Shown here piece by piece: positions 33,895-40,840 of a stretch of 64,000 nt of DNA. This stretch comes from Salinisphaera sp035690525 (lineage in GTDB: Bacteria; Pseudomonadota; Gammaproteobacteria; Nevskiales; Salinisphaeraceae). The notes beneath the pieces are model-generated. The model had not been told where the DNA came from, ran no database searches, and saw only the letters and a program-made list of their open reading frames with translations. The stretch covers positions 1 to 64,000 of the forward strand of contig NZ_DASSKM010000085.1 in the NCBI RefSeq assembly GCF_035690525.1, written 5' to 3'. The translations under genes and the position numbers were made by a program. The first letter of the stretch is position 1; each line of letters begins with the position of its first letter.

Positions 33895-34253
33895 TACCGT
33901 CGAGTTCCTTCCTTACGTCCGAGACTCTCGGCCAGAAATGAGGAAACAAGAGCATTCATGCTAACGCCTTCCTGCCGCGCGCGAGCAGTAAGGCGCGCAT
34001 GCAAACTACGCGGAACTCTGGCAATAAATTTTCCACTGGGAAGCTCACCGGGATTAGGCACTTCGCGCCCGGCCTCTCTTGCTGCCTGGAGCCACGCCGC
34101 GTAGGCATCTTTACCGTTTGCAATAGCTTCCTCCGGTGTTTCACCATCGGAAATGCACCCTGGCAAATCCGGAAAGGAAATTAGCCAGCCGCCACCTTCT
34201 TCGTTGGCCAGAGGCCGTAACTCGAACGGGTAATCAAATTCCTGCTGCATCAC
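33894..34253 (-). CDS. hicB: HicB-family antitoxin
   Basis: A 119-residue antitoxin. The N-terminal HicB-like domain has GGWLISFPDLPGCISDGETPEEAIANGKDA. The C-terminal part (about 75-115) is a ribbon-helix-helix DNA-binding domain (GKFIARVPRSLHARLTARARQEGVSMNALVSSFLAESL in the CopG/Arc manner). It should neutralise HicA and repress its own promoter. The ATG overlaps the hicA stop by 4 bp. The TAA stop overlaps the ccdA start. It belongs to the AT-richer cassette island. Confidence 0.92.
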   Translation of the reverse strand: MMQQEFDYPFELRPLANEEGGGWLISFPDLPGCISDGETPEEAIANGKDAYAAWLQAAREAGREVPNPGELPSGKFIARVPRSLHARLTARARQEGVSMNALVSSFLAESLGRKEGTRR

Positions 34254-34489
34254 TGAACTCCGATATCTTCCAGTAGAGCAAGAAACTGGGTAATGTAAAC
34301 CGGCTTAATAGGACGTTTGAACGGCACGGTAACTGCTAATTCCGAATCCGGGTGCAGAAAAACAAAGTGGCTGCCACCCGTTTTTCGAACATCAACGCCA
34401 TGTCTCTGGGCAACCGTCTCTAAGGACTCCATACGCCAATCCTTCGGATTACGACGCATCTTCTCCAGAATTTTGTCGGCCTTACTCAT
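34250..34489 (-). CDS. hicA: HicA-family mRNA interferase toxin
   Basis: A 79-residue toxin with the HicA double-stranded-RNA-binding-like fold. The catalytic histidine lies in KTGGSHFVFLHP, and the C-terminus has VPFKRPIKPVYITQFL. HicA cleaves mRNA when free from HicB. Gene order toxin then antitoxin is the usual hicAB order. Just upstream, a GATA...TATC dyad (about 34497-34516) probably overlaps the promoter as the HicB operator. Toxin-antitoxin pairs commonly stabilise integron cassette arrays. Confidence 0.92.
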   Translation of the reverse strand: MSKADKILEKMRRNPKDWRMESLETVAQRHGVDVRKTGGSHFVFLHPDSELAVTVPFKRPIKPVYITQFLALLEDIGVQ

Positions 34490-34543
34490 GGGTTATGATA
34501 TTCCCATTAGTATCAAGTAACAAGATTCTCTTTGATGCCTAAT

Positions 34544-34632
34544 GCCCAATGCCCAAGCTCACTTGCCGCCAGAGCAGCCGAAGGCTGCGGAGGGACCAAA
34601 CCGCGAAGCGGTTTGGCAGTCAACTGCAGAGC
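34544..34632 (-). repeat. Decayed attC-like site
   Basis: On the minus strand the segment ends TGAGCTTGGGCATTGGGC, recalling the TGAGCTCAAGCGTTAGGC end of the intact attC at 35017. It contains two inner hairpins (AAACCGC/GCGGTTT and GCAGCC/GGCTGC) like the variable part of long attC sites. The outer arms GCTC...TTGACTGCC and GGCGGCAAGTGAGC pair imperfectly. The expected RYYYAAC end is missing, and the repeat cluster begins at that point. The first G of the crossover GTT is A here. Probably inactive. Confidence 0.4.
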
Positions 34633-34984
34633 CTAGTGGAAAACGTGTCTGGAAACGTGTCTGACCCCTTTCCGTGCACAGAAAACGTGTCTGGAAAACG
34701 TGTCTGACCCCTTTCCGAGACCCTTTCCGGGAAAACGTGTCTGACCCCTTTCCGCCTTTCCGGGAAAACGTGTCTGACCCCTTTCCGAATGCAATTTCTG
34801 GAATGGTTTGGTCGTCTGGCGGGTATGGCAGCCAGACGAACGCGGCATCTTCCTTGTTAGGCTGGTCTGTCTGAACGACTACCCCCAGCGAAGTAGCAAT
34901 ATCAAAAGCTGTAACCTTGACGGTTGTTCGGCTTGGTTTTCCGAATTCAGACGTCAGGCGATCAATAACCTGTAACTTGAACAT
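34559..34984 (-). CDS. Cassette-borne hypothetical protein, C-terminus replaced by repeat
   Basis: A 141-residue reading. The first about 68 residues (MFKLQVIDRLTSEFGKPS...PEIAFG) look like a genuine small protein of unknown family preceded by GAGG. From there the frame runs through the GTGTCTGACCCC repeat cluster, giving the low-complexity KGSDTFSRKG units, and ends in attC-like DNA. The start lies 33 bp after the attC of the CBASS cassette, as expected for the first gene of the next cassette. The native C-terminus has been lost, so the product is probably non-functional. Confidence 0.55.
   Translation of the reverse strand: MFKLQVIDRLTSEFGKPSRTTVKVTAFDIATSLGVVVQTDQPNKEDAAFVWLPYPPDDQTIPEIAFGKGSDTFSRKGGKGSDTFSRKGSRKGVRHVFQTRFLCTERGQTRFQTRFPLGSAVDCQTASRFGPSAAFGCSGGK
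34638..34788. repeat. Cluster of GTGTCTGACCCC repeats
   Basis: Four full units of the form GAAAACGTGTCTGACCCC followed by TTTCCG, plus two short partial units, lie in direct orientation within 150 bp, separated by 0-18 bases. The same core is a scattered extragenic repeat in several gammaproteobacterial groups, sometimes beside REP-associated (Y1-type) transposase genes. No such transposase is in the window. The cluster interrupts the cassette gene at 34559-34984. Confidence 0.8.
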
Positions 34985-35016
34985 TTAACCTCACAACAAT
35001 AAAGAGATATCGCGCC

Positions 35017-35089
35017 GCCTAACGCTTGAGCTCAGCCGCCGGCAGCCCGCGTAGCGGGATGACGGTCGGCTGCAGCGATTTGTTAGCGC
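35017..35089 (-). repeat. Integron attC recombination site
   Basis: A 73-bp imperfect palindrome in minus orientation. It opens with GCGCTAAC and closes with the crossover core GTTAGGC (35017-35023). Between them are pairing arms (CAGCCGAC and the GGCGGCTGAGCTCAAGC side) and an inner CCCGC-TAC-GCGGG hairpin. The ordering closely follows attC sites of class 1 cassettes such as those of aadA genes, including the conserved TCAAGCGTTAG end. The cap15 stop codon TAA lies inside the opening core. Confidence 0.85.
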
Positions 35090-35745
35090 CTGCTGTTATC
35101 CTCGGTGACCGGGTGCTCGCCAATCGAGCATGGTAACTCTTCAAGCAATTCGCTAGTGTGATATTCAAGTGCTATTTCCCCTTTTGTCAGGCGCTCTGTC
35201 CAGTATCGGCCAACTAACTTTCGCTTTGGCTTTTCAATAATCCTAAACACCACCGAACCGTCGTGTGGAGTACTTCTTTCACTTAAGCTAACAAGCGGTT
35301 TACTTGTGTACGAATACGCGAATTCCTTTAACTGGCGATCAGGATCTATCAGAAACCCCTCCGAAAAGGAGCGGCTTTCCATTTCTCCAGTTCTCATGAC
35401 ACAACTTAGATGGAAGAATGACTGTGATACGTTCAGCATTACGGGTATTGGTGGTGGTTTCTCGCCGGTTTGTGGATTCTTCCAGTCAGAATAAATGCAC
35501 CCCATCCATGTTCCGCTTAGGTTGGGGAACGGAACCAGCCACCCACGAAATAATTTGAACTCCCACCCCCATTTGACGAACACCGCTATCAACAAAAGAT
35601 CAATGCTTACGACTTTCGGAATCAACCTGAAGAAGTCCTTGGCTTTTGATAGATCTAGCCCATTAAGATATGCAAGAGAAAACCACACGATAGCGGACGC
35701 GCCAATCAATAAGTACATTGAGCTCCGTAACGTCACGTTGCGCAT
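35083..35745 (-). CDS. cap15: CBASS effector, Cap15-type (two membrane helices plus beta barrel)
   Basis: A 220-residue membrane protein with two N-terminal helices (about 10-28 and 44-59). A soluble beta-rich domain from about residue 75 opens with NLSGTWMGCIYSDW. This matches the CD-NTase-associated protein 15 layout (2TM-beta-barrel effector), in which a cyclic nucleotide binds the barrel and the helices then disrupt the inner membrane, killing the infected cell. Its ATG overlaps the CD-NTase stop as TAATG, so the pair is co-translated. The stop lies inside attC. The assignment rests on architecture and gene pairing, not on an alignment. Confidence 0.82.
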   Translation of the reverse strand: MRNVTLRSSMYLLIGASAIVWFSLAYLNGLDLSKAKDFFRLIPKVVSIDLLLIAVFVKWGWEFKLFRGWLVPFPNLSGTWMGCIYSDWKNPQTGEKPPPIPVMLNVSQSFFHLSCVMRTGEMESRSFSEGFLIDPDRQLKEFAYSYTSKPLVSLSERSTPHDGSVVFRIIEKPKRKLVGRYWTERLTKGEIALEYHTSELLEELPCSIGEHPVTEDNSRR

Positions 35746-36620
35746 TATTTAAACCCAAAATGATTCCAAGCCGCTTTGGCGAAGTCACGTCCATCTTCGC
35801 GTGACCAGTCTTGAGACGGATAAAATAGATAGAAACACTCGTTCGCTTCGACCCACCGCCCATTAGTCGGCTCTTCACCCTGAAGCTGCTCCCAAATGTG
35901 TACAAGCATCCCTCGAAGGCGATCCGTCCAAGTCGACCGTGCGAATATTGTATCCAGACAGTTATATGCTAGGCATTCAACGAAGAATGACGGCAATTCT
36001 CGAAACTCGTCACCCTCAGCCATAACGTTCTCGATACGTTTTAGCAACCGCGCGCCCCTTTTATAGGAGTAGCCTGTGCGCTTATTTTTAGCGATCCCAT
36101 AATCCAACTGTTGAACTGGATAGTTGACCAAGCTACTTCCGTCAGTTTTGAAAATTTTGGTCCCCGGGCGAACTTCATTTTGTAGATAATATTTATAGCT
36201 AAAGCACGGAACTACATCAGCATCGACTCGGGAAGATCCAGAATTTATCTGTATTGCGGTCGATCCGCTACTATCCACGTTTTCACCAAACTTTGCTTTC
36301 AGGGAAGCAAGCAGTTCAGATCTGAGTTTTGTGGGAGTCCAAACGCCCTCATATTTGTTGCCAGGCGGATGGAGCCCTTGTTCTGCTTCCTCCCAGTAGA
36401 GAACCTCCGTGCACTCGACAGCAATATCCACGTCGCTATCAGCCCGAACGTTGGTGTTGTTGGCATAGGACCCTTTCGCATAGATTTTCAGGTCACAATT
36501 ATTGAACGTGGTGTGTGCATCCACGGCTTGGCGAATCATCCGCTCAGTACGTTCTTGCTTATCCTGCTCAGTATCACTCGAAGGTGATGTCCATCTAGTA
36601 AGTTGCTCTTCCAAACTCAT
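35745..36620 (-). CDS. CBASS cyclic-oligonucleotide synthase (CD-NTase)
   Basis: A 291-residue nucleotidyltransferase of the cGAS/DncV-like group, which makes a cyclic nucleotide signal when phage infection is sensed. The nucleotide-binding motif is KGSYANNTNVRADSDVDIAV, with Gly50-Ser51 and the metal ligands Asp63 and Asp65. The third acidic residue lies in VDADVVPCF (Asp135). All are intact. No Cap2/Cap3 (ubiquitin-like transfer) genes are present, so this is a minimal two-gene (type I) CBASS with the Cap15-type effector. AGGGGG precedes the ATG, which lies 23 bases inside the cassette start. The product nucleotide and clade cannot be told from sequence alone. Confidence 0.88.
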   Translation of the reverse strand: MSLEEQLTRWTSPSSDTEQDKQERTERMIRQAVDAHTTFNNCDLKIYAKGSYANNTNVRADSDVDIAVECTEVLYWEEAEQGLHPPGNKYEGVWTPTKLRSELLASLKAKFGENVDSSGSTAIQINSGSSRVDADVVPCFSYKYYLQNEVRPGTKIFKTDGSSLVNYPVQQLDYGIAKNKRTGYSYKRGARLLKRIENVMAEGDEFRELPSFFVECLAYNCLDTIFARSTWTDRLRGMLVHIWEQLQGEEPTNGRWVEANECFYLFYPSQDWSREDGRDFAKAAWNHFGFK

Positions 36621-36635
36621 TGATCCCCCTTTTAA

Positions 36636-36643
36636 GCGCTAAC
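36636..36643 (-). repeat. 5' cassette boundary (integron crossover core)
   Basis: On the minus strand GTTAGCGC marks the upstream junction of the CBASS cassette. It is the exact reverse complement of the GCGCTAAC that opens the attC at 35082-35089, as required if the cassette once circularised. The excised unit would run from 36642 to 35023, 1620 bp. Upstream DNA shows no full attC or attI arms. Confidence 0.75.
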
Positions 36644-36690
36644 GCCAAGTAGACGACATATATCTAGTCCTATATATATCCCATCCATAT
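36644..36690 (-). promoter_or_regulatory. AT-rich probable promoter region of the CBASS cassette
   Basis: A run of TATATA and GATATAT motifs lies directly upstream of the cassette junction and is the only plausible promoter sequence near the CD-NTase gene. Cassette genes usually lack their own promoter, so expression from here is inferred. Individual -35/-10 boxes cannot be fixed. Confidence 0.3.
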
Positions 36691-37001
36691 CTATATATCT
36701 CCAACGATGCGAGCGGTCAGTTCGAACTCGGCCGCTATACCATAAGGCAGCACCCAGGCGCGTTCCGCCGGCTGCCAGCGTCCACCCGCTTGTCGGACCC
36801 GTTCTCGAAGGTCTCGTTCTTCGTAAGCGATTCGGACGAGCACGGGCTCATCTGTCGGCCGCTGCATCAAATGCTACTCCCGGCTATTCGCCCGGTATCG
36901 CTGTCGTAGCGATAGCGGACGCAAACCAGCCTGTCGCCATACTTCCGAACCAATTGTTTGGTCCCATTCTGGCCCGGCTTGAGATGCAATCGGGTCTCCA
37001 C
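36691..37001 (-). pseudogene. Broken small conserved protein (two overlapping fragments)
   Basis: From GTG 37001 the reading is METRLHLKPGQNGTKQLVRK...VCVRYRYDSD, then it diverges and stops after 44 codons. An overlapping ATG (TGATG) opens a 58-codon frame with VRIAYEERDLRERVRQAGGRWQ...WVLPYG. I recognise the two parts as the N- and C-terminal halves of one widespread small proteobacterial protein of unknown function, in which the first half normally continues into the second. The middle part is deleted and the frame shifted. Its function is unknown. Confidence 0.5.
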
Positions 37002-37280
37002 GGCGTCCCCTCGCCTCGATCTTGATTCGACCGTACCCCGAACGCGCGGCTTATTGAAGCCGTTAAAGCGCGGTCAGTGCACTATACAATAATAACGTGT
37101 TGCAATAATTGAATTTTCAAGAATTGGAAATATGCACGCCGGTACCGCCGCCTCGCACCAATGCGCGACAAATGCTGAAGAAGTGGATCGACCGACACTA
37201 CGTTGTCGCGGATGAGCCAGTCGCTCGGCGGCCACGCCTGGGCGGCGTTATGCCCCGCGCCATCGCGACACGCTGGAAGA
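37002..37280 (+). other. Intergenic stretch between the island and poxB
   Basis: About 280 bp with no convincing gene. The part 37075-37135 is AT-rich (TATACAATAATAACGTGTTG) and may hold a promoter or mark the island edge. The rest returns to the high GC of the host chromosome. Confidence 0.4.
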
Positions 37281-39008
37281 CTACCGCCCCCACCAATTAG
37301 TCCGGCCCAAATCCACGACTTCATCGCCCCGCCCGTTCATGACCGCGCGCAGCATGTAGAGCGAGAAGCCGCGGGCCTGTTTGGCCTCGATCTTGGGCGG
37401 CATCGACAGTTCCTGTTTGGCGGTACGCACATCGACTACGACCGGGCCGTCGTGTTCGAAGGCGCGCTTGAGCGCTTCGTCGAGATCGGCCGAGGCGGTG
37501 ACCTGGATACCGCGAATGCCGAGCGATTCGGCCAGTTTGGCGAAGTCGACCCGCGGAATGTCGGTGGTGGAATCGACATAACCGGCCGCTTTCATTTCCA
37601 TGGCGACGAAGCCGAGCGATTCGTTGTTGTAGACGACGACCTTCACCGGCAGCTTCTCGACGGCCAGCGTGATCAGATCGCCCATGAGCATGGTCACACC
37701 GCCGTCGCCGGCCAGCGCCACCACCTGGCGTTCCGGATAGGCGACCTGCCAACCGAGCGCGGCCGGCACGGCCACCGCCATCGAACCGTGCATGAACGAG
37801 CCGGTCAACCTGCGTTCGCGGGTCATGTGAATATAGCGCGCGGCCCAGACGGTCGGCGTGCCCACATCGGTGGTGAACACGGCGTCGTCGTGCGCCAGCG
37901 CCGAGACGCGGGCGGTCAGATACTGGGGGTGCAACGGCTGGTCGTCGGCGCGCGGCGTGGCCAGATCGTCGAGATTTTCGCGCGCTTTCTTGTAGTGCGA
38001 CTGGCAGGCGTCAAGAAACTTGGTGCTCGCGTTTTGTTCGAGTTTGGGAACGAGCGCCGCCAGCGTGGGCCCGATATCGCCGACCAGCCCCATCGTTAGC
38101 GGGCTGCGTCGGCCGAGGTGCGAGCCGCGGATATCGATTTGCACGATATGGCCGTGCGCGGGGAAGAATTCCCGGTACGGGAAGTTCGTGCCCAGCATGA
38201 TCAGCAGATCGCATTCGCGCATGGCGTGATAGCCCGACGAGTAGCCGATCAGGCCGGTCATGCCGACATCGTAGGGGTTGTCGTATTCCAGCGATTGCTT
38301 GCCGCGCAGCGCATGCACGATCGGCGCCTTGATGCGCTCGGCAAGGGCCAGCACTTCGTCGTGATAGCCCTCGCAGCCGTAACCGCCGAGAATGGTGATC
38401 TTCGACGCCGCGTTGAGATGCCCGGCCAACACGTCGAGCGCGTCGTTCGGCGGCACCACGCTCGGGCGCACCGGCGGCTGCCAGCGCAGCGAATGCTCGG
38501 GGGCTTCGGACAACGCCACATCGCCGGGCAACACGATGACCGATACCGAGCGGTTGACGATCGCGCTGCTCATCGCGGCTTCCAGCACCTGCGGTATCTG
38601 GTCCGGGTTGGAAATCAACTCGCAGTAATCGCTGCATTCGATAAACAGATTCTGCGGGTGCGTTTCCTGAAAATAGCCGAGCCCGATCTCGGATGATGGA
38701 ATCTGGGCGGCCACGGCCAGCATCGGCACATTGGCGCGCTGGGCCTCGAACAGGCCGTTGATCAGATGCAAATTGCCCGGCCCGCAGGAGCCGGCACAAA
38801 CCGCCAATCCGCCATGCGCATCGGCCTCGCCGGCGGCCGCGAGTGCCGCGACCTCTTCGTGGCGCACGCCGATCCAGCGGATTTTCTCCCGCCTGCGCAG
38901 CGCTTCGGTAAAGCCGTTGAGCGAATCGCCCGGCAGACCCCAGACGTTCGCTACGCCGGCCTGGATGAGCAGATCGGCCAGCACATCGGCGATCGTGTTC
39001 TTGGCCAT
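37281..39008 (-). CDS. poxB: Pyruvate dehydrogenase (quinone)/pyruvate oxidase PoxB-like
   Basis: A 575-residue thiamine-diphosphate enzyme of the PoxB group, which oxidises pyruvate to acetate and CO2 and passes electrons to ubiquinone at the membrane. The TPP-activating glutamate is in IGVRHEEVAALAAAGEA, the N-terminal GLPGDSLNGF is typical, and the cofactor-binding motif is ALAGDGGVTMLMGDL...YNNESLGF. Length matches E. coli PoxB (572). The C-terminal residues that mediate lipid activation in E. coli are not obviously conserved (LGRTNWWGR). Single gene, divergent from the TetR gene. Confidence 0.9.
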   Translation of the reverse strand: MAKNTIADVLADLLIQAGVANVWGLPGDSLNGFTEALRRREKIRWIGVRHEEVAALAAAGEADAHGGLAVCAGSCGPGNLHLINGLFEAQRANVPMLAVAAQIPSSEIGLGYFQETHPQNLFIECSDYCELISNPDQIPQVLEAAMSSAIVNRSVSVIVLPGDVALSEAPEHSLRWQPPVRPSVVPPNDALDVLAGHLNAASKITILGGYGCEGYHDEVLALAERIKAPIVHALRGKQSLEYDNPYDVGMTGLIGYSSGYHAMRECDLLIMLGTNFPYREFFPAHGHIVQIDIRGSHLGRRSPLTMGLVGDIGPTLAALVPKLEQNASTKFLDACQSHYKKARENLDDLATPRADDQPLHPQYLTARVSALAHDDAVFTTDVGTPTVWAARYIHMTRERRLTGSFMHGSMAVAVPAALGWQVAYPERQVVALAGDGGVTMLMGDLITLAVEKLPVKVVVYNNESLGFVAMEMKAAGYVDSTTDIPRVDFAKLAESLGIRGIQVTASADLDEALKRAFEHDGPVVVDVRTAKQELSMPPKIEAKQARGFSLYMLRAVMNGRGDEVVDLGRTNWWGR

Positions 39009-39138
39009 CGACGAAATCCTTGTCGCGGTGCCGGCGTCGCGCCGGCGCCTGAATGAATGACTTTATCCTACCCGGGCCGGCCGCCGTTGGGCGATCGTCG
39101 CGGCCGAAACATCGATCGGCCCGGTAATATCCAGTATT

Positions 39139-39156
39139 TGACTGAATATTCAGTCA
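39139..39156. promoter_or_regulatory. Perfect 18-bp palindrome, probable TetR operator
   Basis: TGACTGAATATTCAGTCA is a perfect palindrome 99 bp before the TetR-family start and lies between divergent genes. Size and symmetry fit a TetR-family dimer site controlling its own transcript with aguBA and possibly poxB. Confidence 0.65.
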
Positions 39157-39254
39157 GTATGATAATCGATGCCAGAGCGGCGTTCGAATGGCGCATGAAC
39201 GGCCCTCAAGCGCCCTGCAATTACCCTGACCATTATCTTGGGAATCGACTTGCC

Positions 39255-39863
39255 ATGACCCGCCGGCCCGATAGTGACGAAGCCCGGACGCGTATCGTGG
39301 CGGCGGCCGTACGCTGCCTGGCCCGGCACGGCGTGCGCGGTTTGCGCATGGCGGATATCGGGCGCGAGGCCGGCGTGTCCTCGGGCCTGCTGTATTACCA
39401 TTTCGCCAATCGCGACGGCCTGCTCGCCGCGACCCTGGCCCACGTCAACGATACGGCCGCAGCCGGCCGGGCGCGCGCGGCCGGCGATGGGCGCGATGCG
39501 CTGATCGATAACCTGGTAGACGAAATCTCGGATGACCCCGAGGTACGCGATCACGCCGCCGCCTGGCACGAAATCAATGCATCGGCGGTCTTCGACAGCG
39601 CCCTGGCCGCGCATCTGCGCGCCACCACGGCCGACTGGCAGCGGCGCATCGCCGACGGCCTGATGCAGACCGCCGGCAAAACCGCGCCACCGAACCGGCA
39701 AGCCGCCGATGCCCAGGCGGCGATCGCCACGGCCTTGGTCGACGGCCTGTCGCAGCGCTGGCTCACCGGCCGCCTGTCCACGGACGAGGCGCGCGCCCTG
39801 CTACGCCGCGCCCTGATCCGGCAATTCGGCGGCGATGCCGCCGGGAGTACCCCATGCAACTGA
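39255..39863 (+). CDS. TetR-family transcriptional regulator
   Basis: A 202-residue regulator. The N-terminal TetR helix-turn-helix (RTRIVAAAVRCLARHGVRGLRMADIGREAGVSSGLLYYHFANRDGL, about residues 11-56) is canonical. The C-terminal ligand domain is alpha-helical (NDTAAAGRARAAGDGRDALID...). The start MTRRPDSDEARTR is chosen; a longer frame upstream would read through the operator-like palindrome. Its end overlaps the aguB start by 10 bp, so it is the first gene of a three-gene unit and probably senses agmatine, putrescine or a related compound (inference). Confidence 0.88.
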   Translation: MTRRPDSDEARTRIVAAAVRCLARHGVRGLRMADIGREAGVSSGLLYYHFANRDGLLAATLAHVNDTAAAGRARAAGDGRDALIDNLVDEISDDPEVRDHAAAWHEINASAVFDSALAAHLRATTADWQRRIADGLMQTAGKTAPPNRQAADAQAAIATALVDGLSQRWLTGRLSTDEARALLRRALIRQFGGDAAGSTPCN

Positions 39864-40840
39864 TTCAGAACACGAACCCGCCCCTTTCACCGGCCCGCGC
39901 CAAGCCGTCGCCGCGCGCACCGCTGCGCGTAGCACTGGTGCAGCACGCCTGGCGCGCCGATCGCGACAAGCTCGTCGCCGCGCTGGACGCCGCCATCGGC
40001 CGCGCCGCCGAAGCCGGCGCCGCGGCGGTGTTTATGCCGGAAATCACGCTCATGCGCTACCCGGCCGACCGGCGCGCGACGGGCACCGCGGCCGACGGCG
40101 CCGAGGATCTGGAAACCGGGCCGACGATGACCTTCGCCCGCGACGCCGCGCGGCGCCACGGTGTGGCGGTGCACGCATCGCTCTATCAGCGCGCCGAGGG
40201 CGCGGACGGGCTCGGGCTGAACACCGCCATCCTGGTCGCCCCCGACGGCACGCTGATCGGCGCCACCCATAAACTGCATATCCCGGTCACCGAAGGCTAT
40301 TTCGAGAACACTTATTTTCGCGAAGGTCCAGCCGACGACCCCTACCCGGTCTATCGCCACGGCGCGCTGGCCGATGCCGCGATCGGCTTGCCGACCTGCT
40401 GGGACGAATGGTTCCCCGAGGTCGCCCGTGCCTATTCGCTCGGCGGCGCGGAGATCCTGGTCTACCCGACCGCGATCGGTTCCGAACCGGATTTCCCCGA
40501 TTTCGACACCCAACCGCTGTGGCGCCAGGTAATCGTGGCCAACGGCATCACGGCAGGCACGTTCATGATCGTGCCCAACCGCATCGGCGACGAAGGTCGG
40601 CTGACCTTCTACGGCAGCTCGTTCATCTCCGATCCCTACGGCCGGGTGCTGGTCGCCGCGCCGCGCGATGCCGAAGCGATTCTGGTGGCCGATCTCGATC
40701 TGGATCAGCGGCGCGACTGGCTGACGCTGTTCCCGTTTCTGGCGACCCGGCGCCCGGACACCTACGGCGCGCTGACCGCGCCGGTCGCCGCCGACCGGCC
40801 GCTCGGCGGGCCGGCTGCCGAGGGCGATGGCGATGAGTGA
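39854..40840 (+). CDS. aguB: N-carbamoylputrescine amidase (nitrilase superfamily)
   Basis: A 328-residue carbon-nitrogen hydrolase with the Glu-Lys-Cys triad: Glu63 in MPEITL, Lys140 in THKLHIP and Cys182 in PTCWDEWFPE. The CWDEWFPE version is typical of N-carbamoylputrescine amidases, which yield putrescine, CO2 and ammonia. A poorly conserved N-terminal extension (about 22 residues) precedes the core. It overlaps the TetR gene by 10 bp and aguA by 14 bp, and with aguA completes the agmatine-to-putrescine pathway. Confidence 0.92.
   Translation: MQLIQNTNPPLSPARAKPSPRAPLRVALVQHAWRADRDKLVAALDAAIGRAAEAGAAAVFMPEITLMRYPADRRATGTAADGAEDLETGPTMTFARDAARRHGVAVHASLYQRAEGADGLGLNTAILVAPDGTLIGATHKLHIPVTEGYFENTYFREGPADDPYPVYRHGALADAAIGLPTCWDEWFPEVARAYSLGGAEILVYPTAIGSEPDFPDFDTQPLWRQVIVANGITAGTFMIVPNRIGDEGRLTFYGSSFISDPYGRVLVAAPRDAEAILVADLDLDQRRDWLTLFPFLATRRPDTYGALTAPVAADRPLGGPAAEGDGDE

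Noticed and set aside
34638..34788. CRISPR-like look of regularly repeated units
   Set aside because: The units are separated by 0-18 bases with no uniform spacers, no leader and no cas genes. They are an extragenic repeat cluster.
33500..37280. An integron integrase gene in or beside the cassette array
   Set aside because: No tyrosine-recombinase motif is seen in any frame of the region; the array is described without one.
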